From Desulfofarcimen acetoxidans DSM 771 (lineage in GTDB: Bacteria; Bacillota; Desulfotomaculia; Desulfotomaculales; Desulfofarciminaceae): a stretch of 64,000 nucleotides of DNA. A program made the translations under genes and the position numbers. Under the pieces are notes generated by a model. That model was not told the origin of the DNA. It searched no databases and saw nothing but the letters and a program-made list of their open reading frames with translations. Shown one piece after another: positions 7,919 to 15,869 of this stretch. Each line of letters starts with the position of its first letter. Position 1 is the stretch's first letter. The stretch covers positions 186,001-250,000 of the forward strand of contig NC_013216.1 in NCBI RefSeq assembly GCF_000024205.1, in the 5' to 3' direction.

Positions 7919-9640
7919 CTAAAACTTGCTTCTCTCTGTATAAACGGTATGCAGTAATTGATGGGACTTGTGTCCCAGAGGCTCGCCTAAAAATTCCTTG
8001 TAGAGGCTTTGAACAGCCGGGTTTTCATGGGATTTTCTTAAAGGCATGCTCTGGTCGGTGCTATATATGCCGGCGGCCCGCTTGAGCCTGGTTTCTTGGT
8101 CGGTGGGAATAGGCTGGCCGCCTCCGCCGATACAGCCGCCGGGACAGCACATGATTTCAATGAAGTGATAAATATCGCCATTCCTAATCTTCTCCAGCAG
8201 CTCGCGGGCATTGCCCAAACCGTGAGCCACAGCAACATTCAATATAGTTCCCTTCAAGTCTATGGCCGCTTCCTTAACACCTTCCATGCCCCGGACATCT
8301 TTGAATTCAATGGAAGCCAGTGTTTCTCCGGTAACCAGTTCATAACCGGTGCGCAGGGCTGCTTCCATGACACCTCCCGTAGCTCCGAAGATGACCCCGG
8401 CGCCAGTGGAGATGCCCAGCGGCTGATCATAGTTTTCCTCCGGCAGGGCCGTGAAGTCTATGCCTGCCTCCTTGAGCATTTTGCCCAGTTCTCTGGTGGT
8501 CAGCACCACATCCACGTCCTGATAGCCGCTGCTGTTCATTTCCGGCCGACCCGCCTCATATTTTTTAGCTGTACAGGGCATTATCGAAACAACGAAAATA
8601 CTGCCCGGGTCAAGCCCTGCTTTTTCCGCGTAATAGGTTTTGGCCAGTGCCCCGAACATTTGCTGAGGTGATTTGCATGTGGACAGGTGGGGCAGCAAAT
8701 CCGGGTAGTGGTGCTCTATAAATTTGATCCAGCCCGGACTGCAGGAAGTGATTAGAGGAAGTGCTCCTTTCCCGTTAAGTCGCCTGATTAGTTCACTGCC
8801 CTCTTCCATAATAGTTAGGTCGGCTGTAAAGTCAGTATCAAAAACCTTATCAAAACCCAAACGCCGTAAAGCTGCCACCATTTTACCTGTTACCAGGCTG
8901 CCCGGCTCCAGTCCGAATATTTCTCCGACACTGATCCTGGTGGCCGGAGCAGTTTGCACCACCACATGCTTGGCAGGATCAGCCAGGGCAGACCAGACCT
9001 CTTGCACCTGATTTTTTTCTACAATAGCCGCGGTCGGACAGACCAAAGCGCATTGGCCGCAGTTTACACAGGTAGAGTCGCTCAGAGAAGCCAGAAAAGC
9101 CGGGGCGATAACTGTATCAAAACCACGCTCCTGAGGTGCAATGGCGGTAACTTTTTGAATGTTCTCGCAGACACTGACACAGCGGCGACAGAGAATGCAC
9201 TTGCGTGGATCCCTGACCAGTGAAGGGCTGGAGTTATCCGGTTGATAATGCCGGTTAGTGCCCTCAAAGCGCAGCTCCTTAAGACCGAGCTCCGCAGCCA
9301 CAGCTTGAAGTTCGCAATTAGTGCTGCGGGGGCAGATCAGGCATTCCTGCGGGTGGTTGGACATAATCAGCTCCAGATTGAGTTTTCTGGCCTGTCTTAC
9401 CTCCGGAGTATTGGTTTTCACCACCATACCCTCAGCCACGGGGGTTACACAGGAGGCCTGCAGTGTGCGTGCTCCCTGCACCTCTACCAGGCAGACCCGG
9501 CAGGCACCTGCTTCATTAACCTCTTTCAGGTAGCAGAGAGTAGGAATTCTTATGCCGATCTTTCTGGCGGCTTCCAAAACAGTAGTCCCTGCCCGTGCTT
9601 GTACCTGCTGCCCGTCTATGGTGAGTGTTATCTGAGACAT
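7919..9640 (-). CDS. hydA: Cytoplasmic [FeFe] hydrogenase catalytic subunit (HydA/HndD type)
   Basis: 573 residues from the ATG at 9640, chosen because GGAGGGA lies just upstream and MSQITLTIDG matches family N-termini; a longer frame reaches back into hydB. Domains: plant-type [2Fe-2S] (C36/47/50/64), His-Cys [4Fe-4S] (H96, C100, C103, C109), two [4Fe-4S] groups (C148/151/154/158 and C191/194/197/201), then the H-cluster domain with L1 TSCSPGW, L2 MPCTAKKYE and L3 EIMCCPGGC, and the small-subunit region. This is the M3 arrangement of HydA in NAD-dependent or electron-bifurcating HydABC/HndABCD enzymes, which make H2 from NAD(P)H and reduced ferredoxin or run in reverse. It is the last gene of a nine-gene operon, 23 bases after hydB. 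Note L1 has Ser where the exported enzyme has the second Cys. Confidence 0.95.
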   Translation of the reverse strand: MSQITLTIDGQQVQARAGTTVLEAARKIGIRIPTLCYLKEVNEAGACRVCLVEVQGARTLQASCVTPVAEGMVVKTNTPEVRQARKLNLELIMSNHPQECLICPRSTNCELQAVAAELGLKELRFEGTNRHYQPDNSSPSLVRDPRKCILCRRCVSVCENIQKVTAIAPQERGFDTVIAPAFLASLSDSTCVNCGQCALVCPTAAIVEKNQVQEVWSALADPAKHVVVQTAPATRISVGEIFGLEPGSLVTGKMVAALRRLGFDKVFDTDFTADLTIMEEGSELIRRLNGKGALPLITSCSPGWIKFIEHHYPDLLPHLSTCKSPQQMFGALAKTYYAEKAGLDPGSIFVVSIMPCTAKKYEAGRPEMNSSGYQDVDVVLTTRELGKMLKEAGIDFTALPEENYDQPLGISTGAGVIFGATGGVMEAALRTGYELVTGETLASIEFKDVRGMEGVKEAAIDLKGTILNVAVAHGLGNARELLEKIRNGDIYHFIEIMCCPGGCIGGGGQPIPTDQETRLKRAAGIYSTDQSMPLRKSHENPAVQSLYKEFLGEPLGHKSHQLLHTVYTERSKF

Positions 9641-9663
9641 TATATTTCCCTCCCTGCTGCAGA

Positions 9664-11457
9664 TCATAAAATAAATATTGAATTGAACTTGCACTTGTCT
9701 TTGCATGTCCCGCACTTGATGCATTTGCCCGCATCAATAACATGCGGTTTTTTCTTTTCCCCGCTGATAGCGCCGGCAGGGCAATTTTTGCTGCACAAAC
9801 CGCAGCCTTTACAGGCCCTTGCATCGATATAGTAGGTAACCAGTGCTTGGCAGGCTCCGGCCGGACATCTTTTGTCTTTTATATGGGCTATATATTCTTC
9901 CCGAAAATGCCTGAGCGTGCTTAAAACAGGGTTGGGCGCTGTTTGTCCCAGTCCGCATAAGGCGGAGCTTTTAATGCCCTGGCTGAGCTCTTCCAGCAAT
10001 TCTATATCACCGTCTTTACCGTTGCCTTCGACGATTCGCTCCATTATTTCCAGCATGCGTTTTGTTCCTATACGGCAGGGAGCGCATTTGCCGCAGGATT
10101 CTTCCTGAACAAACTCGAGGAAAAACTTGGCTAAATCCACCATGCAGGTGTCTTCATCTACAATAATCATGCCGCCGGAACCCATAATTGTGCCCAGTTT
10201 AACCAGGGAATCATAATCTACCGGAGTGTCCAGATATTCTGCCGGGATACAGCCGCCGGAGGGTCCGCCGGTTTGTACGGCTTTGAATTTTTTGCCGTTA
10301 GGTATGCCGCCCCCGATATCATAGATGATTTCCTTTAAAGGAGTACCCATAGGCACTTCAACCAGTCCGGTATTGTTGATTTTGCCGGCCAGGGCAAAAA
10401 CCTTAGTGCCTTTGCTGTTCTCTGTCCCAATAGCGCTGAACCACTCAGGTCCGTTGAGAATAATTGGGGGTATGTTGGCCCAGGTTTCAACGTTATTAAT
10501 TACAGTGGGTTTGCCCCAGAGTCCCTCCTGTGCAGGGAAAGGCGGCTTTGGTCTGGGTTCGCCGCGCCGGCCTTCAATAGAAGCCAGCAGGGCTGTTTCT
10601 TCACCACAGACAAAGGCGCCTGCTCCTACTCTTATTTCTATATCAAAATTAAAACCGGTACTGAAAATATTTCGGCCCAGCAAACCGTATTCCAGGCATT
10701 TGCCGATGGCTGTTTCCAGCCTCTGCACTGCCAGCGGGTATTCCGCGCGCACATAAATAAAGCCTTTTTCCGCTCCGATAGCGTAGCCGCAGATAGCCAT
10801 GGCCTCCAATACACTGTGCGGGTCCCCTTCCAGAATACTGCGATCCATAAACGCGCCGGGATCACCTTCATCGGCGTTGCATACCACATACTTGGGATTT
10901 CCGGAGGCCCGGGCAGTAAATTCCCATTTCAAGCCTGTAGGAAAGCCGGCCCCTCCCCTGCCCCTCAGACCGGAAGCTTTAATAGCCGAAATAACCTCCT
11001 CCGGTGAGTATTTTGATAACACTTTGCCTAAGGCCTGGTAGCCGTCCCTGGCAATGTATTCTTCTATGGATTCAGGATTAATCAGTCCGGTGTTGCGCAG
11101 GGTGACTCTGGTTTGACGCTTGAAGAATTCCATCCGGTCGAATGTTGCGACCTGTTCTGATTTTCCGGTAGGCCGGTGCAAAAGACGGTCAACTAATTTG
11201 CCCTTGAGCAGGTGTTCGGTAACGATATCAGCTGTATCTTCCGGTTTCAGCTTGCGGTAAAAAACCCCGTCAGGAAAAATCAGCACCACCGGACCCAGGT
11301 CACAGGGTCCCATGCAGCCGGTTTCCACGACTTTTATTTCATCTTTCAATCCTTGTGCTTGAATATTGGCTATTAACGCGCTTTGCACTGCTTTGCAGTC
11401 CGAGGATATACAGCCTGCCCCGGCACAGACAAGTACATGTGACCTATACATACTCAT
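9664..11457 (-). CDS. hydB: NADH-binding flavoprotein subunit of the [FeFe] hydrogenase (HydB/HndC/NuoF-like)
   Basis: 597 residues; ATG at 11457 with GGAGGT upstream. Residues 1-100 form a thioredoxin-like [2Fe-2S] domain (C11, C16 and GCMGPC near 48-53). The NuoF core follows, with the glycine-rich FMN/NADH region GLRGRGGAGFPTGLKWEF and NADEGDPGAFMDRS, an SLBB domain, and the [4Fe-4S] motif ESCGKCAPCRIGTKRML at about 450. The C-terminal 60 residues add two ferredoxin clusters (CKGCGLCSKNC and CIKCGTCKDKC). This is the full HydB/HndC layout, the site of NAD(H) binding and, in bifurcating enzymes, of electron splitting between NADH and ferredoxin. It lies between the small ferredoxin-like gene and hydA. 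Confidence 0.95.
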   Translation of the reverse strand: MSMYRSHVLVCAGAGCISSDCKAVQSALIANIQAQGLKDEIKVVETGCMGPCDLGPVVLIFPDGVFYRKLKPEDTADIVTEHLLKGKLVDRLLHRPTGKSEQVATFDRMEFFKRQTRVTLRNTGLINPESIEEYIARDGYQALGKVLSKYSPEEVISAIKASGLRGRGGAGFPTGLKWEFTARASGNPKYVVCNADEGDPGAFMDRSILEGDPHSVLEAMAICGYAIGAEKGFIYVRAEYPLAVQRLETAIGKCLEYGLLGRNIFSTGFNFDIEIRVGAGAFVCGEETALLASIEGRRGEPRPKPPFPAQEGLWGKPTVINNVETWANIPPIILNGPEWFSAIGTENSKGTKVFALAGKINNTGLVEVPMGTPLKEIIYDIGGGIPNGKKFKAVQTGGPSGGCIPAEYLDTPVDYDSLVKLGTIMGSGGMIIVDEDTCMVDLAKFFLEFVQEESCGKCAPCRIGTKRMLEIMERIVEGNGKDGDIELLEELSQGIKSSALCGLGQTAPNPVLSTLRHFREEYIAHIKDKRCPAGACQALVTYYIDARACKGCGLCSKNCPAGAISGEKKKPHVIDAGKCIKCGTCKDKCKFNSIFIL

Positions 11458-11470
11458 AACGCAATACCTC

Positions 11471-11830
11471 CTACTCCTCCGGTTTTGTCCACTGTTCTAT
11501 GACTTTGCCTTCCAGCAGGTGCCTGTTAACAATTTGCCTGGCTTTTTCCTGATCTACATTAATGTAAGTAACTTTTTCCCCACCCTTTTGGATTTGCACC
11601 AGCGGTTCCTGTTGGCAGGCTCCCAGACAGCCTGTCTGGGTCAAAGCTATGTCTTTTATATTTTTACTGCTTATTTCTTCGATCAGAGTCTTCATTGTTT
11701 CCCTGGCTCCTGCCGCTATTCCGCAGGTACCCATACTGACATTAACGGTAATTTCCTGCTTTCTTTCCCGGATGCTAATTTCCGCCTGAAGTTTGTCCCT
11801 CAGCTTGTTCAGATCTTCCAAGGTTCTCAA
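11471..11830 (-). CDS. hndB: Small thioredoxin-like ferredoxin subunit (HndB-like)
   Basis: 119 residues resembling HndB, the small fourth subunit of HndABCD-type hydrogenases. It begins with a helix (residues 1-25), then MGTCGIAAGAR and TGCLGACQQEP. Only three cysteines are present (C36, C68, C72), so a normal four-Cys [2Fe-2S] site is not complete; whether it holds a cluster is open. The start is TTG at 11830, overlapping the TGA stop of the preceding GHKL gene in the four bases TTGA, which implies translational coupling. It gives the operon the four-subunit HndABCD form rather than the three-subunit HydABC form. Confidence 0.85.
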   Translation of the reverse strand: MRTLEDLNKLRDKLQAEISIRERKQEITVNVSMGTCGIAAGARETMKTLIEEISSKNIKDIALTQTGCLGACQQEPLVQIQKGGEKVTYINVDQEKARQIVNRHLLEGKVIEQWTKPEE

Positions 11831-12381
11831 TTATTTCGCCTCCTCTTTAGATTTCTGATGCTTGAATCTAAGTATTCTTGCAGCCAATTCAGCACCGCCG
11901 GGGTTGTAAGGGGCACCTTCCCCAGCTGAGCCCGGATTTCTTTAGTATTAAAAACAAAATTTTTTCTTACATGCCGGTGGCGGTAAATCAGGTTAAAACA
12001 ATGACCGGCAGCCAGCAAAACACTTATGGTAGAGGGCAGGTCACCCAGCGGAGCCCGGTCCATGTGATCATACGGAAAAGATGCGGTAACCTGAGTGCCG
12101 TTCGGGGACAGCGGCTCGATTTTCAGACTGCCGCCGCAAGCCTGCACAGCTTCTGACAGGAGAGGTATACCCAGCCCTATTTTTTTAGCTGCCTTGGTAG
12201 TGTAAAAGGGATCCGTTATTTTGTTGAGGGCATTTTCACCGATACCTCGACCGTCATCCTTCACCTCAAATTTCAGTAAATTTTTCGCCGGATCCTCTAT
12301 AACATTGATTTCCAGATTTGCAGCGCCAGCCTCTATTGAATTGCGGGCCAGGTCAAGAATGTGATAAGACAATTCTTCCAA
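11827..12381 (-). CDS. GHKL-type ATPase (histidine-kinase-like catalytic domain) in hydrogenase operon
   Basis: 184 residues. Residues 1-110 form a GHKL ATP-binding fold: N-box LARNSIEAG (N14), G1 DDGRGIG (42-48), the TTK motif (61-63), G2 GLGIPL (69-74), and SPNGTQVTASF at the end. There is no phosphoacceptor His domain and no membrane part, so it is not a complete sensor kinase; it may act on a partner protein, like SpoIIAB or RsbW, or as a detached kinase core. The C-terminal 70 residues are of unknown function. The gene is inserted between the NuoE-like and HndB-like hydrogenase genes with overlaps or very short gaps, which argues for a role in controlling that enzyme. Confidence 0.85.
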   Translation of the reverse strand: MEELSYHILDLARNSIEAGAANLEINVIEDPAKNLLKFEVKDDGRGIGENALNKITDPFYTTKAAKKIGLGIPLLSEAVQACGGSLKIEPLSPNGTQVTASFPYDHMDRAPLGDLPSTISVLLAAGHCFNLIYRHRHVRKNFVFNTKEIRAQLGKVPLTTPAVLNWLQEYLDSSIRNLKRRRNN

Positions 12382-12387
12382 TTTGCT

Positions 12388-12885
12388 CTACTCCTTAGAG
12401 TATTTAGCTAAAATACCGTCTATTTTTTCCGGGCGTACCTGTGCGTGAACGTCTTCATTAATTGTTACCACCGGTCCGAGGCCGCAGGCTCCCACGCAGC
12501 GAACCATGCCCAGAGAAAACTGTCCGTCACTGGTTGTCCCTCCGGTTTTAATATCAAGTTGATCCTGTATATTATTAATCAGCTGTTTAGCACCTCTTAC
12601 ATAGCAGGCCGTTCCGGTACATACATTAATAGTGTGTTTTCCCTTTGGCAGTACATTAAAGAATGAATAAAAGGAGACAACGCCGTAGACAATGGACAGG
12701 GGTACATTAAGTCCTTCCGCTACCCGTACCTGTACCTCGCGTGGGAGATACCCCACCAGTTCCTGGACCCGGTGCAGTACCTGGATCAAGTTGCCGGAGC
12801 GGCCGCTTGAAGGTTCAATGATTTTATCCACCTGGGAAAGCAGTTCAGCGCTTAGCTGAGAATGGCATTTGCATTTGTCGCCCAC
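12388..12885 (-). CDS. hydC: [2Fe-2S] subunit of the [FeFe] hydrogenase (HydC/HndA/NuoE-like)
   Basis: 165 residues, normal NuoE length, ATG at 12885 after AAGGAGG. Residues 10-85 are the helical NuoE domain (LIQVLHRVQELVGYLPREVQ, GVVSFYSFF); residues 85-160 the thioredoxin-like fold with the [2Fe-2S] ligands CTGTAC (CX4C) and CVGAC (CX3C). It passes electrons between the flavin site in HydB and the cluster chain of HydA. It is the first structural gene of the hydrogenase in the operon, separated by 107 bases from the upstream signalling genes; this gap is the only place in the operon large enough for an internal promoter. Confidence 0.93.
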   Translation of the reverse strand: MGDKCKCHSQLSAELLSQVDKIIEPSSGRSGNLIQVLHRVQELVGYLPREVQVRVAEGLNVPLSIVYGVVSFYSFFNVLPKGKHTINVCTGTACYVRGAKQLINNIQDQLDIKTGGTTSDGQFSLGMVRCVGACGLGPVVTINEDVHAQVRPEKIDGILAKYSKE

Positions 12886-12992
12886 AATAACATACCTCCT
12901 TGATTTGGAATTCCGTTTAACTAATCTATGGATGATGTAATTCTTAAAAAAATCAAAACTATTCAGCCATCAGCAAATATTCGGCTAATATA

Positions 12993-13343
12993 TTAGTCGG
13001 TTAGTTTTAATTCCAGCAAGTGATATAGCCGTCCCGCTGCGGCAAAATTATTCAAAGGGGTAGTGAAAATCGGAACACCTTCCATCTCCGCGGCTGCCAG
13101 TGTTTCTCTGTCAGGTTGCCGGTTGCCGGTAATTATTACCCCGCACAGGTTAAGCAAAGAGGCAACCGCAATAACATTGCGGTGACGGTGAATGGTTATC
13201 CATATGTTTCCGGAAAGTGAGTTGGCCAGGACATCGCTGAGCAGATCCCCGCAGTAAGCTCCCCGGATTTCCCGTTTCAAGAATGCCGGATCGGTTAATA
13301 GGGTTAGATGCAGAAACTTAATAATTTTTGACCACTGTTCCAT
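12993..13343 (-). CDS. DRTGG-domain protein (copy 2)
   Basis: 116 residues similar to DRTGG domains, as found between the CBS and phosphotransacetylase or kinase parts of several Firmicutes proteins and as stand-alone genes next to putative sensory [FeFe] hydrogenases. Features are the segment GDLLSDVLANSLSGNIWITI, a hydrophobic central strand (CGVIITGNRQP) and EGVPIFTT. Function unknown; a ligand-sensing or protein-binding role is inferred. The ATG shares its first base with the TGA of the preceding hydrogenase-like gene (TGATG), so the two are translationally coupled. It is a diverged paralogue of the DRTGG gene at the start of the same operon. Confidence 0.75.
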   Translation of the reverse strand: MEQWSKIIKFLHLTLLTDPAFLKREIRGAYCGDLLSDVLANSLSGNIWITIHRHRNVIAVASLLNLCGVIITGNRQPDRETLAAAEMEGVPIFTTPLNNFAAAGRLYHLLELKLTD

Positions 13344-14674
13344 CAGGCATCACCTTCTTTAAGTTCTTTTTCCCTCTCTCTGCCCATGGCCGGGGGCTGC
13401 TTGTGGGATAGGTCCACTATCTCACGGGCTAAAATCTGCAGCCTTTGACGGAGTTTGAAGATGCAGAAGCTGGTATCCGCGTAGCCCCTGACAATATCCT
13501 CCGCCAGTGCCCGGCAGTTTGGAGAGCCGCAAGAACCGCAATCCAGACCGGGTAAATCTTCCGTTATCTTTTCAACTTCTTCCAGCATTTCAATAGCCCG
13601 GTTAATATCCTGGTCCAGTTTTAGGGCGGGTCTGGGCAAAATTGGTTTATTCAGGCGTAAGAACTCCGGATCCGTTGATAAACTCTTTGGCCTGTCCGGT
13701 TGCAAACTCAGCTTTTTGACCAGGTTATCCATGCGAACGCGTGCTACGAACAGATTTTGAGGCGCCAGCGGGCCGCCGATACAGCCGCCGGTGCAGGCCT
13801 GTGCTTCCAGGTAATCTATATCGCTTAAGCCACCTCTTTCAATTTCCTCCAGCACGTTGATAATACTGTGAATACCGTCTACAGCCAGATGTGAGTGGCA
13901 CCTGATGGCATGGTTTTCTCCTCCGGCTTTTCCCCAGCCCACACCCCTGGCTCCTGATAATAAAGGTAATTGTTTCGTTGATGGTGAATCAAGACTATGC
14001 AGCAGTTCGCCGTAGATTACGGACATTGAAATAGCGCCGTCCACATAGGATTTTTCCCCGAATGGTTGTTTTATGGCAGTTACTTTGGCCGGGCAGGGAG
14101 TTATAAAAAAGACGCCTATCTGGTTGTCACTGAAGCCATGCTGCTGACGGGCCTTTTCCCTGGCCAGCCCGGCTGAAATTTCCATAGGTGTCTCGATTGG
14201 CACTATGTGCTGCAATAGTCCGGGAAAACGCACCTGCATCAGCCTGAGTACGGCCGGACAGGCGGAAGAAATCATGGGCCTTGGATGATCGCGGCTAAGG
14301 TAATCTCTCAGAGCCAGTGAAACTGCCTCGGCTCCCAGGGCTACTTCGAAAATATCGTCAAAGCCTATGTTTAAAAGTGCGCCTAATATTTGTTCGGGAC
14401 TGGTATTAGGCTCAAATTGCGCATAAAGAGAAGGAGCAGGCAGTGCGATGGTGTAATGAAAGTTTTGCAGCTGCTCCAGCCCGTCAGTTGTGGCCAGTTT
14501 AGCCCGGTTCGGGCAAATTTTTATGCACTCACCGCAGTCGATACAGCGTTCTTCAATAATTAGAGCCCGTCCTTCCCTTACCCGGATAGCCTCGGTGGGG
14601 CAGCGTTTGACGCAATTGGTGCAGCCTTTGCACTTATCTTCGTCCAGTCTTACAGAGTGAAAATATTTCTGCAT
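13343..14674 (-). CDS. Putative sensory [FeFe] hydrogenase (HydS-like)
   Basis: 443 residues. Two N-terminal [4Fe-4S] groups (C15/18/21/25, C44/47/50/54) lead to an H-cluster-type domain with altered motifs: L1 SSACPAV (A138 in the place of the proton-relay Cys, C139 kept), L2 PCPAK (C194) and L3 EAQACTGGC (C294, C298). The four cluster-ligand cysteines are thus present while catalytic second-sphere residues are replaced, as in group C/D sensory enzymes. A C-terminal Fe-S domain (CGSCGSPNC, C379/C382/C387, plus a later Cys) replaces the PAS domain seen in some relatives. It probably senses H2 or redox state and signals through the adjacent RsbW-like and DRTGG proteins, with which it overlaps by one base at each end. 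Confidence 0.88.
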   Translation of the reverse strand: MQKYFHSVRLDEDKCKGCTNCVKRCPTEAIRVREGRALIIEERCIDCGECIKICPNRAKLATTDGLEQLQNFHYTIALPAPSLYAQFEPNTSPEQILGALLNIGFDDIFEVALGAEAVSLALRDYLSRDHPRPMISSACPAVLRLMQVRFPGLLQHIVPIETPMEISAGLAREKARQQHGFSDNQIGVFFITPCPAKVTAIKQPFGEKSYVDGAISMSVIYGELLHSLDSPSTKQLPLLSGARGVGWGKAGGENHAIRCHSHLAVDGIHSIINVLEEIERGGLSDIDYLEAQACTGGCIGGPLAPQNLFVARVRMDNLVKKLSLQPDRPKSLSTDPEFLRLNKPILPRPALKLDQDINRAIEMLEEVEKITEDLPGLDCGSCGSPNCRALAEDIVRGYADTSFCIFKLRQRLQILAREIVDLSHKQPPAMGREREKELKEGDA

Positions 14675-15114
14675 TATTTCTCACCACTTGTCCTGTTGAA
14701 TATTATGGCAGTGAGCAGGGTCCCTTGATTAACTTCGGAGGTTAGTTCCATTTGATCCGAGCAGCGCTCAATATTGGGAAGTCCCATACCCGCTCCGAAA
14801 CCCATTTCTCTGATGTTGGAAGGTGCGGTGGAATAACCCTCCTGCATGGCCAGTTCAATATCGGCTATACCCGGTCCCTCATCCATAACCTTTATCTCCA
14901 CGGCATCAGGGCTGATTTTTGCAGTCAGTGTACCGGCATAAGCGTGAATAACTACATTAAGTTCGGCCTCATAGGCTACAACTAAGGTTTTCCTGATGGT
15001 TTCGACTTCCATCCCAACCATTTGCAGAGCTTTTTTTATTTTTGCTGCCGCTTCCCCGGCCCGGGCAAAGTCCATGCCCTTAATTTCAAATTCCAACTGC
15101 AAATATGAACTCAC
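14674..15114 (-). CDS. RsbW/SpoIIAB-like ATP-binding serine kinase-type protein
   Basis: 146 residues, the size of anti-sigma-factor kinases such as SpoIIAB and RsbW. GHKL motifs are complete: N-box EAELNVVIHA (49-58), G1 DEGPGI (78-83), G2 GFGAGMGLP (105-113), and a final strand ending in GTLLTAIIF. Such proteins phosphorylate a Ser/Thr on an antagonist or bind a sigma factor, but no STAS antagonist or sigma factor gene is nearby. It is encoded between the first DRTGG gene and the sensory hydrogenase; its TAA overlaps the next ATG (TAATG). I infer that it is the output partner of the sensory hydrogenase. Confidence 0.83.
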   Translation of the reverse strand: MSSYLQLEFEIKGMDFARAGEAAAKIKKALQMVGMEVETIRKTLVVAYEAELNVVIHAYAGTLTAKISPDAVEIKVMDEGPGIADIELAMQEGYSTAPSNIREMGFGAGMGLPNIERCSDQMELTSEVNQGTLLTAIIFNRTSGEK

Positions 15115-15128
15115 TCCTTAACTGCTCG

Positions 15129-15479
15129 TTAGTAGCTGCGCAGACCATGCTGGTAAAGAATGCCGCAGCTTTCGAAAAGAAATCGCTTGGTGCTCATCAG
15201 GGGAATTTTTTTTTGTCGGGACATTTCAATTATTTCGGTGCCAGGTTTTTTCCCTCTTACAAATACTATAGCTTTAGCCTCAACCATTTCAGCCACCCGG
15301 ATGATTTGAATATTGGTAAGTCCCGTTAACAACAGGCAGTCAGGTCTGGAAAAACTCAGTGAGTCACTGATTAAATCACAGCCAAAACCATAATTTACAG
15401 TAAGGTCTAAAAGTTCTTCACCTGTTATAACTTCAGCTTCTAAAAGTTCATTCACCTGATGCAGTTTGATACTGATCAC
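15129..15479 (-). CDS. DRTGG-domain protein (copy 1)
   Basis: 116 residues of the DRTGG type: IKLHQVNELLEAEVITGEE at the start, GCDLISDSLSFSRPDCLLLTG in the centre and KIPLMSTKRFLFESCG at the end. It is the first gene of the nine-gene minus-strand operon and has the same length as the later DRTGG gene, with low but recognisable similarity. Small DRTGG proteins beside HydS-type genes are common in Clostridia; their biochemical role is not known to me. Its promoter must lie in 15480-15869, shared with hydE. Confidence 0.75.
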   Translation of the reverse strand: MISIKLHQVNELLEAEVITGEELLDLTVNYGFGCDLISDSLSFSRPDCLLLTGLTNIQIIRVAEMVEAKAIVFVRGKKPGTEIIEMSRQKKIPLMSTKRFLFESCGILYQHGLRSY

Positions 15480-15869
15480 CTGCCATAAAGTTAATTTATC
15501 ATATATATGGGTTGTTAATAAAGTTATTGTATTAATATTAATAAGATATTCTTATTGAGTTAATAATAATGCTTTTATTTTGAAAAATCAATCGTTATTA
15601 ATAAAATAATTACGCAATCTTAAGATAATTTCTATAATAGTTTGGAGCTTCCGGAGGTTTACTATATTATGTTTAAAAATTAATCTTATTTTTAGTCAAA
15701 AAAATATTGATTTTATAGAAAAAAAATAATATTCTTTATAATAAATACTTTTTATTGATAGCAATTAATTATGTTTATTGATTTTCTTGTTTTTGAATAA
15801 AAATGTTTATGGCTTAGAGTCCTAAAAGGGGCAGCATAAGAGTATAACTCTAAAAGAAGGATGACAGTA
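15480..15869. promoter_or_regulatory. Divergent, very AT-rich regulatory region between the hydrogenase operon and hydE-hydG
   Basis: Nearly 390 bases with no gene, extremely A+T rich, with many TTATTAAT-type runs. It must hold the promoters for the nine-gene hydrogenase operon and for hydE-hydG, so both can respond to one regulator. A short perfect palindrome, AGAGTATAACTCT, lies at 15839-15851 just before the hydE ribosome binding site AGAAGG (15855-15860). I looked for a Rex-type TTGTTAA-n4-TTAACAA operator and found only a half site near 15511. Confidence 0.5.

Noticed and set aside
8096-10756. Long open frames on the plus strand across hydA and hydB
   Set aside because: They are antisense to clear hydrogenase domains, lack ribosome binding sites and give no recognisable protein.
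15500-15560. Rex operator upstream of the hydrogenase operon
   Set aside because: Only the half site TTGTTAA is present; the second half does not match at the needed spacing.
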